DNA from: Bedellia somnulentella
Taxonomy: Eukaryota > Arthropoda > Insecta > Lepidoptera > Bedelliidae
Direction: 5' to 3'
Length of the DNA stretch: 64,000 bases
NCBI GenBank assembly: GCA_963576735.1
Contig: OY755175.1
Location: forward strand, 15,578,401-15,642,400
Positions within the stretch are counted from its first letter, which is position 1; every line of letters begins with the position of its first letter. The translations under genes and the position numbers were made by a program. Shown here one piece after another: positions 36,873-46,323 of this stretch. The notes under the pieces were generated by a model, which worked only from the letters and a program-made list of their open reading frames with translations, was not told the origin of the DNA and made no database searches.

Positions 36873-37298
36873 TATCAACAATTTTCGTCACCGAGTCTGA
36901 TAAATTTGTATTGCTGTAGATTATTGAACCCGAGGGATATTGCTGGACTGGACTTGCCATTTCACTCAGACGTCGTTTTGTGTAAGTCTTTTGGACTTAG
37001 ATAAATAAATGTAAACGTGGCACTTGGGTAGGTTATCCATAGTCAAAACGTTCTTAAGTCCAAAAAAAAAAATCAATTTGACACTTGACAGGAAGACGCT
37101 CCCGTTGTCAAATCAAGTCGATGTTGATAGAAATAAAAAAACCCAATTTTCTTGTTAATTGAGTTAAATTTATATCAAATAAATATTTCAGTACATAGGC
37201 GTTTATACTAATAGTAATTTGAATTGCCTTAATGTAGGTCCATAAGTACCTGTGACAAAGTTATTAGTGTTTCTCAGCCTTATGTATATTTAGTTCAA

Positions 37299-37306
37299 TG
37301 ACCTTG
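37299..37306 (-). promoter_or_regulatory. Nuclear-receptor half site (CAAGGTCA) near USP exon 1a
   Basis: TGACCTTG on the plus strand, 90 bp before the exon 1a start codon. It matches the core of monomer sites used by FTZ-F1-type receptors. A short motif like this is expected by chance every few tens of kb, so function is only a suggestion. Confidence 0.25.
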
Positions 37307-37395
37307 TTACCGTACTGACAGGTTCATCGTAGTGTGTGACTAGTAGTGTATGTAAGAAGTGCTAAATTAAATAAAAAGCGACTAATCAAGAACAA

Positions 37396-37417
37396 ATGGA
37401 GCCCTCCAGAGACGCTG
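37396..37417 (+). CDS. usp: Ultraspiracle (USP/RXR) alternative first coding exon 1a
   Basis: ATG opens MEPSRDA plus one base of the next codon, followed by a strong GTAAGT donor (phase 1). Joined to the common exon at 57,535 it reads [18 protein letters not shown], which matches the N terminus I know for one lepidopteran USP isoform. The coding part is only 22 nt, so gene finders will miss it. USP is the RXR-type partner of the ecdysone receptor. The intron to 57,535 is about 20 kb and holds all repeats listed in that interval. The promoter for this isoform should lie between the jockey insertion (ends 36,560) and 37,395. Confidence 0.82.
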
Positions 37418-38204
37418 GTAAGTAAATTAATTGATGAAAAAATGATTTGTTAAAGATAAAACAAACTTTTGTCGGATCTGTATAGCGTCAATCTAGAAGT
37501 GTTAATTCAGAGAAACTAGTTGAGCAAGTGCCTTATATACATCCCTCTGTTCAAATATCTGCTATTATGATTGTAATATCCTTAGTCTTTGGGTAATAAC
37601 ACAGATTTAAGACCCTCAACGATAAATTTTAATCGTACCTTTGATACCTACTATTTTTTTACTCTATCCAGCCATGCGTCTCTTGATATAATCGTTTGAG
37701 CCAATGAAACTTCCAATATAAAGGTATTAACACACACGATCACCCACCAAGCCGAAAATTTAACTCACTCAAATTTATGGATACATACATATACTCATGT
37801 TTAATAATACGAAAAAGGGGCAAGCACAGCTTCTGCCACTTTTGAAAGTTGGATGAGAAACAGATTGTAGTATAGAGGATTGTTAATGATGGGTCTTGAA
37901 CTGCATTGCCAAATAAAAAGTTTAAAAACCTATATACTTCAAGTCACATCTAATGACAACTGTGGGAAGAAAAGGATGTGGAAGAAATAAAGCTCAGTGC
38001 AATTTACTGTGACAAAAATTTTGAAAATAAATAAACACAGGCTGCTCTCTACACTGTTAAGTTAATTTTCATTGCCATTTAACCTCTGCTTGTCAAGGGC
38101 TGTGGGTGATTGTGTGTACCTTAAAGGTTTTGTAATCCACTAAACCACATTCAATGACAATTCATTCTTCTTGCTTAAATGAAAGAAAGAAATATTTTTA
38201 CTAC
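37418..38204. other. USP intron, first part
   Basis: Unique AT-rich sequence plus a diverged reversed family A copy at about 37,781-37,975 (tail atacatacatatactcat, then ggattgttaatgatgggtct). Confidence 0.5.
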
Positions 38205-38397
38205 AGCCGTGATAGTCCAGTAGTTAGAATAACCATCTGTCAATACAAACAGGTGTGAGTTCAAATCTTGGGTCAGGCCTATAAAAAAATTGTCTTTTCT
38301 AAAGTTATATGTGTGGTTAATTTATCATGATTGTGAATGGTGAGGGAAAACATTGTGTGGCAACCCACATGGCTAAGTTGTGTTTAGGATAATCAAA
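38205..38397 (+). repeat. SINE family B, 5' half with tRNA-like head
   Basis: gccgtgatagtccagtagtt and gtgagttcaaatcttgggtc form the degenerate A and B boxes, followed by the family body to ggcaacccacatggctaag. The 3' part is absent. Confidence 0.65.
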
Positions 38398-38875
38398 TGT
38401 AAATAGTTCTAAATATAATTTAAGAAATGATCTATATTTAGACATTATTTAAACCCTGCCTCTTCTTTAATACCCATATTTAGTCACTCAGTGGGATTAA
38501 GTCTCCTTGCATGCATTATGTGTAGTTGTTCACTGGTTACTGTGATAAAATATGATTTAGGAAAGGCATATAGGTATTCAAGTTATACCAATATCTCTTA
38601 GACAGTGTTGCAAAATTTCTTTTTAACATTGTTGTTTTCAAACTAGAAATTTTGCCTTCATTATCCATAATATTGGTCCTTTGCATCAATTCACTACCAT
38701 CTAACTTAAAGCTGCAAGACTGCTGTTTGATTAATACAAAAAATATTGGGTTGAAATAGGCTTTGCTTTGCAGAAATCCATAGCAATACAAAAATTAATA
38801 AGTGACATCACTTAATTCCGTTAAATAATTTAGCGAAGTAACTTATTAATATTTGTATTAATGGAAAAAGTTAAA

Positions 38876-39550
38876 AGTGACTTATTGTTTTGGGGTTTTT
38901 TGATATTTGGCAGGAGACCTATCATCAACCACCTTTATTTTACCACATTTTCCTTTCTAATTCTGAATTATCCTTTCATTATACAAAACTTGTTGCAATT
39001 TGAAATTATGAGTATATTTTAGTGTAGGCTAAATGTTTAATTGCTAGCTAACCTAATTCAACAACTCATTCTATTTATAATTTTAAATTTATAAGCACCA
39101 TCATCTCATCATTCTGTTAGGCGTACATGCCTAAAGTTGTTCCACAGAAGTGGAGAAAATAGTATTGGAGCATATTCATAGCATTGTTATTTACAATTAA
39201 TATAATTGTTATTTAAGTACTGTTATGTTATTTAAGTGTTAGTTACAGTTATTTAATACTGCTTAATATTATAAGATTTGGCTTAAGGTTGACTGGTCAT
39301 TCTTGTTTCCTCATATATTGGATTGAATCGGGCGTTACTTTGTGGAAATCTATATAGTTTTTGACTTGACGTTTTAAAAAATAATATAAAATATAAATTA
39401 ATAGCTGTGTGTCTGCCTAGAATTGGACTAACCAAGAGTAAGTGTCGTCGACTTAGCATATGGGGCGTTTTAAGTGATTGATAATGTGGCTGGAGGGCTG
39501 GAGGGCATCATTCACCATCCTTTATTTTACAATATTTTACTCAAATCAAG
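38876..39550 (+). repeat. Two worn family A fragments in unique sequence
   Basis: 38,876-38,962 keeps ggagacctatcatcaaccac. 39,403-39,550 keeps the head (gctgtgtgtctgcctagaat) and the tttattttac block. The sequence between is unremarkable. Confidence 0.4.
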
Positions 39551-40042
39551 AAGTTAAACACACCCAATACCGGTGTACAGTGGTACATGCTTGATGGTGT
39601 GTATGAGTTTGTTTAAAAAAACATACTAAACAATAAAATAAATGCATATGATTCAATTTCATCTTGAAAGAGACACCTCTGCCAGCCGACACTCCGCTTT
39701 ATGCATATCACTGCACTTGTACAAATAGCACGGCATGCGCAAAGGCTATACTATCTTCAAAGCAGCAAACATAAAATATATAGCCATTGCTCTCAATTCA
39801 ACTTTGTATTCAGTATGGGCCATGCCGGTGTTGCCACACTGAAATCGGTACCATCCAAGCTTAGTGGCTATACAGTTACCGAATTATCAAGGTCGCGGTG
39901 CGCAGGAATCTTATGGTATTGCAGTTCAGTGCGCATTATGATTATAGTAAATTTACGCCAACCCTAGCATGTATGCGTTGGGCTTAATTATTTAATTTAT
40001 AAATCGTTAGTGTCCATACAACATTAAGTATTTATTATTGAG

Positions 40043-40190
40043 GGTTGGAGACCCATCACCAACGATACTTTGTTTCTACCATCTTGTCCCCTATCAACTT
40101 CCAAATGTGACTGAGGAGTTTTTAGCTCTAAAGTTCTGGCTACCCCGTTTAGGGATTTATGGCCGTGAGTATATATATGTGTATGTATGT
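40043..40190 (+). repeat. Repeat family A, 3' half
   Basis: From gggttggagacccatcacc to ggccgtgagtatatatatgt and a TATG tail. Confidence 0.7.
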
Positions 40191-40259
40191 AGTCTCAAAG
40201 GTTACAGAAGCTAATTCGTAGCTGCACCGCGATTTTTAAATTTTTATACAAGGAACTTG

Positions 40260-40470
40260 ACAAACAATCATCATCTTCATCTGCCAAATAGACGTCCACT
40301 GCTGGACAAAAGACTCCCTACAAGACCTCCACAAGGACCGGTCCTCCTTGAGGACACGGAGTTGATCTCTCTCCGTTGACTTTGAGGTAACTCTAAGCAT
40401 TCTTATGAGCACCATTGTAAGACGACGTCGTTGTCTTTAGACTCTGCGGAATTTTAGACGATATGATATA
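40260..40470. repeat. Dispersed lepidopteran repeat fragment (gacgtccactgctggac)
   Basis: The phrase catctgccaaatagacgtcc and following actgctggac belongs to a repeat I recognise as common in lepidopteran genomic DNA. No boundary or coding potential is visible. Confidence 0.45.
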
Positions 40471-41018
40471 GCGCAGCTTCCCAAACTCTGCCATATATGA
40501 TATGGCGCTGATTACAAACAATACAATGGGCTTAACTATACGCCACCACTTTAGTCGATACTAGAAATCCGCCCAGGTTTCGCATGGGTAGTAATTTTGA
40601 TTTTATTTTTTGGCATATAGCCTTTTAAGTAAATGGGCTATCGAACACTGAAAGCATATTTCAAATCGGACCAGTAGTACCTGAATTTAGCGCGTTAAAG
40701 TTAAAGTAAGCAGACTAACTTACCTACCTCCTACATTTTTAACATTGCATGATTGATAACGTAAATTTTAAAACGTTACTAACAATAAGCGAAAGGCTAT
40801 AGTGTGTTGTGTTCGAATACTCATGATGCAAAAGTTTCGCTTAAGTATAGTTGCTTATTGCAAATCAATATGATTAAAATATTTTATGTAGTGTTATTAC
40901 AAAAATGTTATGTTTTGTAAGGAAAAGCCACCAAGAAAATTTAATAAATGCAATTGTACGTTTCCATGTAAAAGAATTAAGCAATATGTAATGTTAAATG
41001 AAGCTTCAATCGTAGCTA

Positions 41019-42281
41019 CGAGGGCGGGTCAATTAGTCCGTGACTTTTGGAATAAAACACAGATTATTTGATAAAAAAATAATTTTATTTTCAACGTAGT
41101 CTCCCTTGAGCTCTATACACTTTGTCCAACGCTTCTCCAATTTTTTTATCCCTTCCAATAAAAATGATTTGTCGAGGTCCTCAAAATTGGCCTTTGTTTG
41201 CGAGATGACTTCATCATTGGAGTCAAATCTTTTTCCACCTAGCCATTTCTTCAGGTTTGGGAACAAGTAGTAGTCGCTCGGAGCCAAATCTGGAGAATAG
41301 GGCGGATGAGGGAGCAATTCATAGCCCAATTCATGGAATTTTGCCATGGCAACTGCACATGTGTGCACCCTTACATTGTCTTGGTGGAAAAGTACTTTTT
41401 TCTTGGCCAAATGAGGTCGGTTTTTTTTCAAATCGTCATTGAATCGGTCTAATAAGTTGGCATAATATTCCCCATTGATTGTTCTTCCCTTTTGTAGGTA
41501 GTTAATGTGGATTATCCCACGTGCATCCCAAAAAACAGTCGGCATAACTTTATTGGCGGACAAACCCACCTTGGCCTTCTTTGGCGCCGATCCACCCTTA
41601 GAAACCCACTGCTTTGACTGTTGTTTTGTCTCTGGTGTCCACGGTTACAAAACGGCGCAAAAACTCCTACACATTGCGATTAAACAACGCCAAAACTTCC
41701 TGTGAAATTGTTACACGATTGCGTTTGTGGTCGACTGTGAGCAAACGCGGCACCCATCTTGCGGAAAGCTTTCTCATGCCCAAGTGATCATTCAAAATTG
41801 AAACCATGCGAGATCTCTACGGCTTCCACAATCTCTCGCACTTTCAATCTTCGGTCGGCCAACACCATATCGTGAATTCTTTGCATTGTTTCGGGTGTAG
41901 AGAGCTCAACTGGGCGTCCAGGACGTTCGGCATCTTCAGTGCTTGTACGGCCACAACGAAATTCAGTAAACCACTTTTTTACCATTGAAATCGATGGTAC
42001 AGAGACCCCATAGTATTTATCAAGCTTAGCCTTGGTCTCGGTAATGGTTTTTTGTCGCAAGATTTAATGCTTAATAACCACACGAAATTCACTTTTTCCA
42101 TTTTATCCTCAAATTTGTGGGTAGTCTGATAAAAATAGCTGTCAAACACAAACTAACTAACGCAGCAAGTTAAAATTTTGACAGGAGTCAACTGACAGAT
42201 GCCTGTTCACAGGAGCAGTGTTGCTGTTTCAGTAAAGAGGTCAGAAGTTCAAAAAGTCACGGACTTATTGACCCGCCCTCG
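41019..42281 (-). mobile_element. mariner-family DNA transposon, 1263 bp, both terminal inverted repeats present
   Basis: The left end cgagggcgggtcaattagtc and the reverse of the right end cgagggcgggtcaataagtc match over about 28 bp, with one or two mismatches. TA flanks both ends (41,017-41,018 and 42,282-42,283), the mariner target duplication. It lies in the USP intron, transposase antisense to USP. Confidence 0.92.
41033..42101 (-). pseudogene. mariner transposase, broken
   Basis: The N terminus starts at 42,101 (MEKVNFVWLLSIKSC), then shifts frame to KTITETKAKLDKYYG with the helix-turn-helix region to about 41,790. The middle has a stop near 41,788, further frame breaks and a deletion around the first catalytic Asp. 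The C-terminal part from 41,569 is open (GLSANKVMPTVFWDARG, VLFHQDN, HPPYSPDLAPSDYYLFPNL), which shows the second and third residues of a DD34D catalytic triad. No functional transposase can be made from this copy. Confidence 0.88.
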
Positions 42282-43228
42282 TATCAAATCTTACATCGGT
42301 TGTCTATGAAATAATCCGTGTCCCGCTAAATACCTCCTTATTTAGACGTCTTACGCTGTGTACGTTTAATTTGTTCGTGTTTATTTTGAACAAGCAATAT
42401 CGAAATAAGCTTTATAAAATATTTATTAACGGGTTTTTTTAAACACAAGCTATAGAGAATAGAAATGCTTCTAAGGCGTGTTGTTTAGTGTTTTTAAACT
42501 ATATTTATTTTAATGATTTTGTTTTGCTTCGTTCATCTTTCGGCAGCATACTTAGATGCTAAATAAATATATTTAAAAATATAACTTCTTTTAAATGAGA
42601 AATATTATTAAATTTGACAACTTGTATTTGTTGTGCTCATGACTATAACCTTAGAAATAAGAACTCGTTGCGTTACTTCTATGAGTGTGAGAACCCGCTC
42701 AGTCTTAAGACTGAGCACACAGCACAAACCTGGCAGTCAGCAAAACTAAACTAATAACTAACTAAATTTTATATTTTATTACACTTATTCAACCAGTTAA
42801 AAATTTAACGTGCGCAAATGCGCACCTCTACTTGGTAATTTTGAGTATAAATATGATCCAGAAGAAGACTTTTTGTAAGAGGCTTATCATAGTTTTACAT
42901 AATGTTCTATCAAAATCGGCGAGAATAAAGATTTCGATCTAACATATTCTAGTATTGTAGAAGAAAAAGCAAACTCAATTGTAAAAAGTTGTACTGTTTT
43001 GCAAGTTGACTCTACATTTTTCTGAACTTAACCTAAAACACATCTGATTTGTTTTTATTAAAAGCTTTTATTATTATTATTTTAAAAGCTTTTATTTAAC
43101 TTGCAATGTATGTTTGTGTGTTCGGGTAAAATCTTTGAACTCAATTTTGAAGTAGATATATCAACCGTTTGTGCTGAAATTTTGTGGACGCATTTTGTTT
43201 GGATGACAATATATGATAAGATATGTGA
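42282..43228. other. USP intron sequence between mariner and the tandem repeat
   Basis: AT-rich, no repeat family or coding segment recognised. Confidence 0.5.
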
Positions 43229-43560
43229 CGTCATTCTCAATTCAATATGGCGGATCATACAAGATGTCGGAACAGTTATATTTAATCCACTTATACAATA
43301 TGGGTATCAAATGAAAGGGCTTGTTAAGAGTGACTAGAAAAAGAATATGACGTCATTCTGAATCCAATATGGCGGACCATGCAGGATGGCGGAATAGTTA
43401 CCTTTAGTCTACTTCTACAATATGGGTATCAATTGAAAGGGCTGGTTAAGAGTGACTAGAAAAAGAATATGACGTCATTCTGAATCCAATATGGCGGACC
43501 ATGCAGGATGACGGAATAGTTACCTTTAGTCTACTTCTACAATATGGGTATCAAATGAGA
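43229..43560 (+). repeat. 122-bp tandem repeat, 2.7 units
   Basis: Units start at 43,229, 43,351 and 43,473 with cgtcattct, exactly 122 bp apart. Units 2 and 3 are nearly identical (for example atggcggaccatgcaggatg); unit 1 is more diverged. The third unit ends in aatatgggtatcaaatgaga, directly before the helicase fragment. Confidence 0.88.
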
Positions 43561-44034
43561 GTGCATTTTGAGGATTTTTTTAATGTCGCGAAAGGTCTCG
43601 TGAATGGTGCCATTGGACATATTATTGAAATTATATGGCCCTGCGTTCGAAGAGCACAAATGTACGACACCGACATACCATCTGTTCGTATTGACTTCGG
43701 AAAAGACGGTGTCCATCTAATTAAGCCCAAGTCTGTGCAATTTCCGGCAAATTATGGCCACGGAACTGCGGAACGAAGAATGCTGCCAATTGTATTATTT
43801 TCGGCTTGTACAGTTCACAAAATGCAAAGTAGTACTGTCGACTACGCCGTTATTTACTTAGGCTCAAAGCTCTTTGCTGCTGGTCAAGCATACATGGCCT
43901 TAAGTAGGGTAACATCATTAGATGGTCTACTGATTGAAGAGCTGGACTGTTCGAAATTAACCGGCAAACGTCCTTGCAACAATGATGCATTAAATGAGAT
44001 GACCAGACTGAGGCACCTAGCCAGCGATAACTAA
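43561..44034 (+). pseudogene. Helitron/PIF1-type helicase, C-terminal fragment
   Basis: The open frame reads VAKGLVNGAIGHIIEIIWP, ERRMLPIVLFSACTVHKMQ and LGSKLFAAGQAYMALSRV, then LDGLLIEELDCSKLTGKRPC. These are the last conserved helicase motifs (V and VI) of PIF1-like helicases found in Helitrons and related elements. Walker A/B and any Rep domain are absent. The motif normally reading HKxQG has S instead of G (HKMQSS). About 150 residues remain; the frame opens inside the tandem repeat, so its first residues are not helicase. It is a 5'-truncated relic, though still open to a natural stop. Confidence 0.8.
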
Positions 44035-44148
44035 AAAATAAAAAAAAGTTTTTTTACTTTATTTTTTTATTTTATTTACTTTTTCCAGATATAATATATT
44101 CATATTTTTAAGTTTAAATATTTTAATATGTATATTTAATATGACGAC

Positions 44149-44494
44149 GTGATAGCTCAATGGGTAGAACACCGGTTATCGTGCAAACGACTAGTGTTCA
44201 AATCCCGGGTCGGGCCTACACCAATTTGTCTTTTCTAAAGACATATGTGTGGTTAATTTATCACGGTTGTTAACGGTGAGGGAAAACATCGTGAGGAAAC
44301 CCACGTGGCTGAGTTGTACTTAGTCATGTGACAGTGTCCCCTATCACGTGAGTACACTGTCCATGCAAAAACGTGGGTACTCTGAACACCAGGTGATAAC
44401 TGATAAAATCACGTGATGTTCAGAAGTATTAGTACCTCTGCCAACCTCTTCGGGGATATTCGGCGTGAACGTTTATGTTATGTTATGTTATGTA
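44149..44494 (+). mobile_element. SINE family B (tRNA-derived), full length
   Basis: Best reference copy in the window: head gatagctcaatgggtagaac and gtgttcaaatcccgggtcgg, body with gtgaggaaacccacgtggct and ctctgaacaccaggtgataa, 3' end ttcggggatattcggcgtga, acgt and (TTATG)n tail. About 345 bp. Confidence 0.85.
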
Positions 44495-44504
44495 TTACAT
44501 AATA

Positions 44505-44710
44505 GTGATAGACAGAGCCTCAGAATTAACAACTCCTCAGACACTTTTTGACGTTAATTTGGGAAAAGAATGTAACTGTAAAGTATGTTGGTGATGGATC
44601 TCCAGCCACATCGCCCGGCAGCCAATTAAAAACCCCATACCCTTAGTTGCGTCATACGCCACCCGCGAGAGTAACTGGGGTGCTGCTATTCTGACCCCCT
44701 GTTTACACCA
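44505..44710 (-). repeat. Repeat family A, diverged copy
   Basis: Reversed; keeps ggtgatggatctccagccac and cccttagttgcgtcatacgc. Begins just after the SINE B tail. Confidence 0.55.
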
Positions 44711-45119
44711 CACATTCACACATGAACTACACAGATATTTTATATTATATGTTATTTAAATCTTCTGTAACGTCTATAAATTACTAATTAATAATTTACC
44801 TAGTGACCTCTGACCCTGACCCAACCGTATATAAATAATAAAAAAAAAACCCGTGCTATTTAGGTGTATGAAAATAGCGAAATTACACTCAAAATTTCAT
44901 AAAAAGTCTAGCAGTTTTATTACAAACAGTGTGATGTGATCCGAGTATTATAAACATTCTTTTAGTGCGGCACAACCAAAGTTGCACGAATGTGGCGTCC
45001 TGTAGTTCATTCTTATTCAAATAGATGGCGTCACATGTCAATAATAATAAAACGAATCAAACAATTCTGTGTTTAAAGGATTTACATGAGTTTTATCTAT
45101 CATCAATTAGTGTGCTGTT

Positions 45120-45210
45120 AACAAAATAATAAAATCTGGCCCAGTGCAAGTCGGACTCGTGCACTAAGGGTTCCGCATCCTAATTTATAAAAAAAGGCAA
45201 AGACATGTAA
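45120..45210. repeat. Short dispersed repeat core (agtcggactcgtgcacta)
   Basis: ggcccagtgcaagtcggact and cgtgcactaagggttccg form a phrase I recognise from many lepidopteran repeats. No boundaries are visible. Confidence 0.4.
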
Positions 45211-45214
45211 CTTA

Positions 45215-45420
45215 AATCTTTTTGTTCATGAAAGCCTCATTTGGGGATTATTACTAATAAATAAAGAATAAATAAAGGAAAGAAAAATTTCGACACAGCC
45301 CCGACGCTCTGCCAACTGAGCGTATCGGGGCGTATACCCGAGGTCGCGGGTTCGATTCCCGCCTGTGTCGAAATTTTCCTTTCCTTTATTTATTCTTTAT
45401 TTATTAGGCAAAGACATGGT
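45215..45420. repeat. Repeat family D palindrome with tRNA-like core
   Basis: Inverted arms (ataaataaaggaaagaaaaa and its complement, extending through ttcgacacag) flank a core with ccgaggtcgcgggttcgatt (B box) and a smaller hairpin ccccgacgctc...gagcgtatcgggg. Same palindromic arrangement as at 18.6 kb. Confidence 0.65.
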
Positions 45421-45487
45421 TATTAAAAAAACATTTGTTTATTACTTAGTAGCCCCTGAGCCCACAACTTCTTTAAAAGCTGCAGAA

Positions 45488-45552
45488 CCCTTAGTCGCCT
45501 CTTACGAACACCAACGGGTTGATATGGGACAAGCTAAGCCGACACTACACAA
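45488..45552 (-). repeat. Repeat family A, head fragment
   Basis: ccttagtcgcctcttacgaa to taagccgacactacac only. Confidence 0.6.
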
Positions 45553-45611
45553 CACCTAAATATGTATTTAAATTTAATATCCACTTCAAATATCAATCGT
45601 ACAACGGTCAA

Positions 45612-45680
45612 ATTATCACGCAACGTTCAGAAGTGTTAGGTACTTCTGCTACCCTTTCGGGATATACGGAGTAAAAGATT
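45612..45680 (+). repeat. SINE family B, 3' end fragment
   Basis: caacgttcagaagtgttagg through cctttcgggatatacggagt, diverged. Confidence 0.45.
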
Positions 45681-45954
45681 TGGGAAATAAAATCCTTAAT
45701 GAATGTAAGAAATAACATTTAATAAAGATATCCACGGCACAAAATACAGACAAGATAGGACTGTATGTTTTGACCGGACTTTGTACAGACATCATTGTTT
45801 TTATTATAAAATTGGTCCTTAGCGGCGGATGTATCATCATTATCATTGCGATACCGACCGATGCTATCGGCGAATGAAGTGTGTGAAATGAGAGTGTATT
45901 CATGAATAACGTGAGGTAGGTTCCATTCCATCCAGCGCAATGGTAGCATATTGT

Positions 45955-46290
45955 CACGTGTGAGGCGGTGCGGCACGGGCGCCGGGCGCGAGCCGCAGGG
46001 TGAGGGGTGCGCAGTCGTGTGCAGTGGACCACTCCGCGCTCGCGACGCACACCACAAGGTCAAGGAGAATGATTAACAACGAAAATACAGCAAAACATCG
46101 GCAGCTCCGGCGGGGGACGCCGCGAGGGGGCGCGCCAGACGCCGCCGCCAGTCACAGCCGCGCCACCGCCCGACCCGGCCGTGCGTCCCGCGCCAACCGC
46201 GACCGACAGAAAATCGATGCACTGTCCGCACTCCGCAACAGTTCATACACAGAAGGTTCTAATTACGACCACCCTCACCGAGTGACGTCA
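45955..46290. other. GC-rich island in the USP intron
   Basis: The stretch is far richer in G+C and CpG than its surroundings. It holds plus- and minus-strand open frames that overlap and resemble no family I know. CAAGGTCAAGG at 46,055 is a nuclear-receptor-like half site. It could be an additional promoter or non-coding exon of USP, or of another transcript. This is inference only. Confidence 0.3.
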
Positions 46291-46323
46291 CCACTGGCTC
46301 TTCATCCACAAAAACTTGTGTGA

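Noticed and set aside
43229..43560. CRISPR-like array
   Set aside because: Contiguous 122-bp tandem units without spacers, in an animal genome.
46000..46323. 107-codon Arg-rich ORF in the GC island
   Set aside because: Overlaps open frames on the other strand; open reading is expected in GC-rich sequence and the product resembles nothing known to me.
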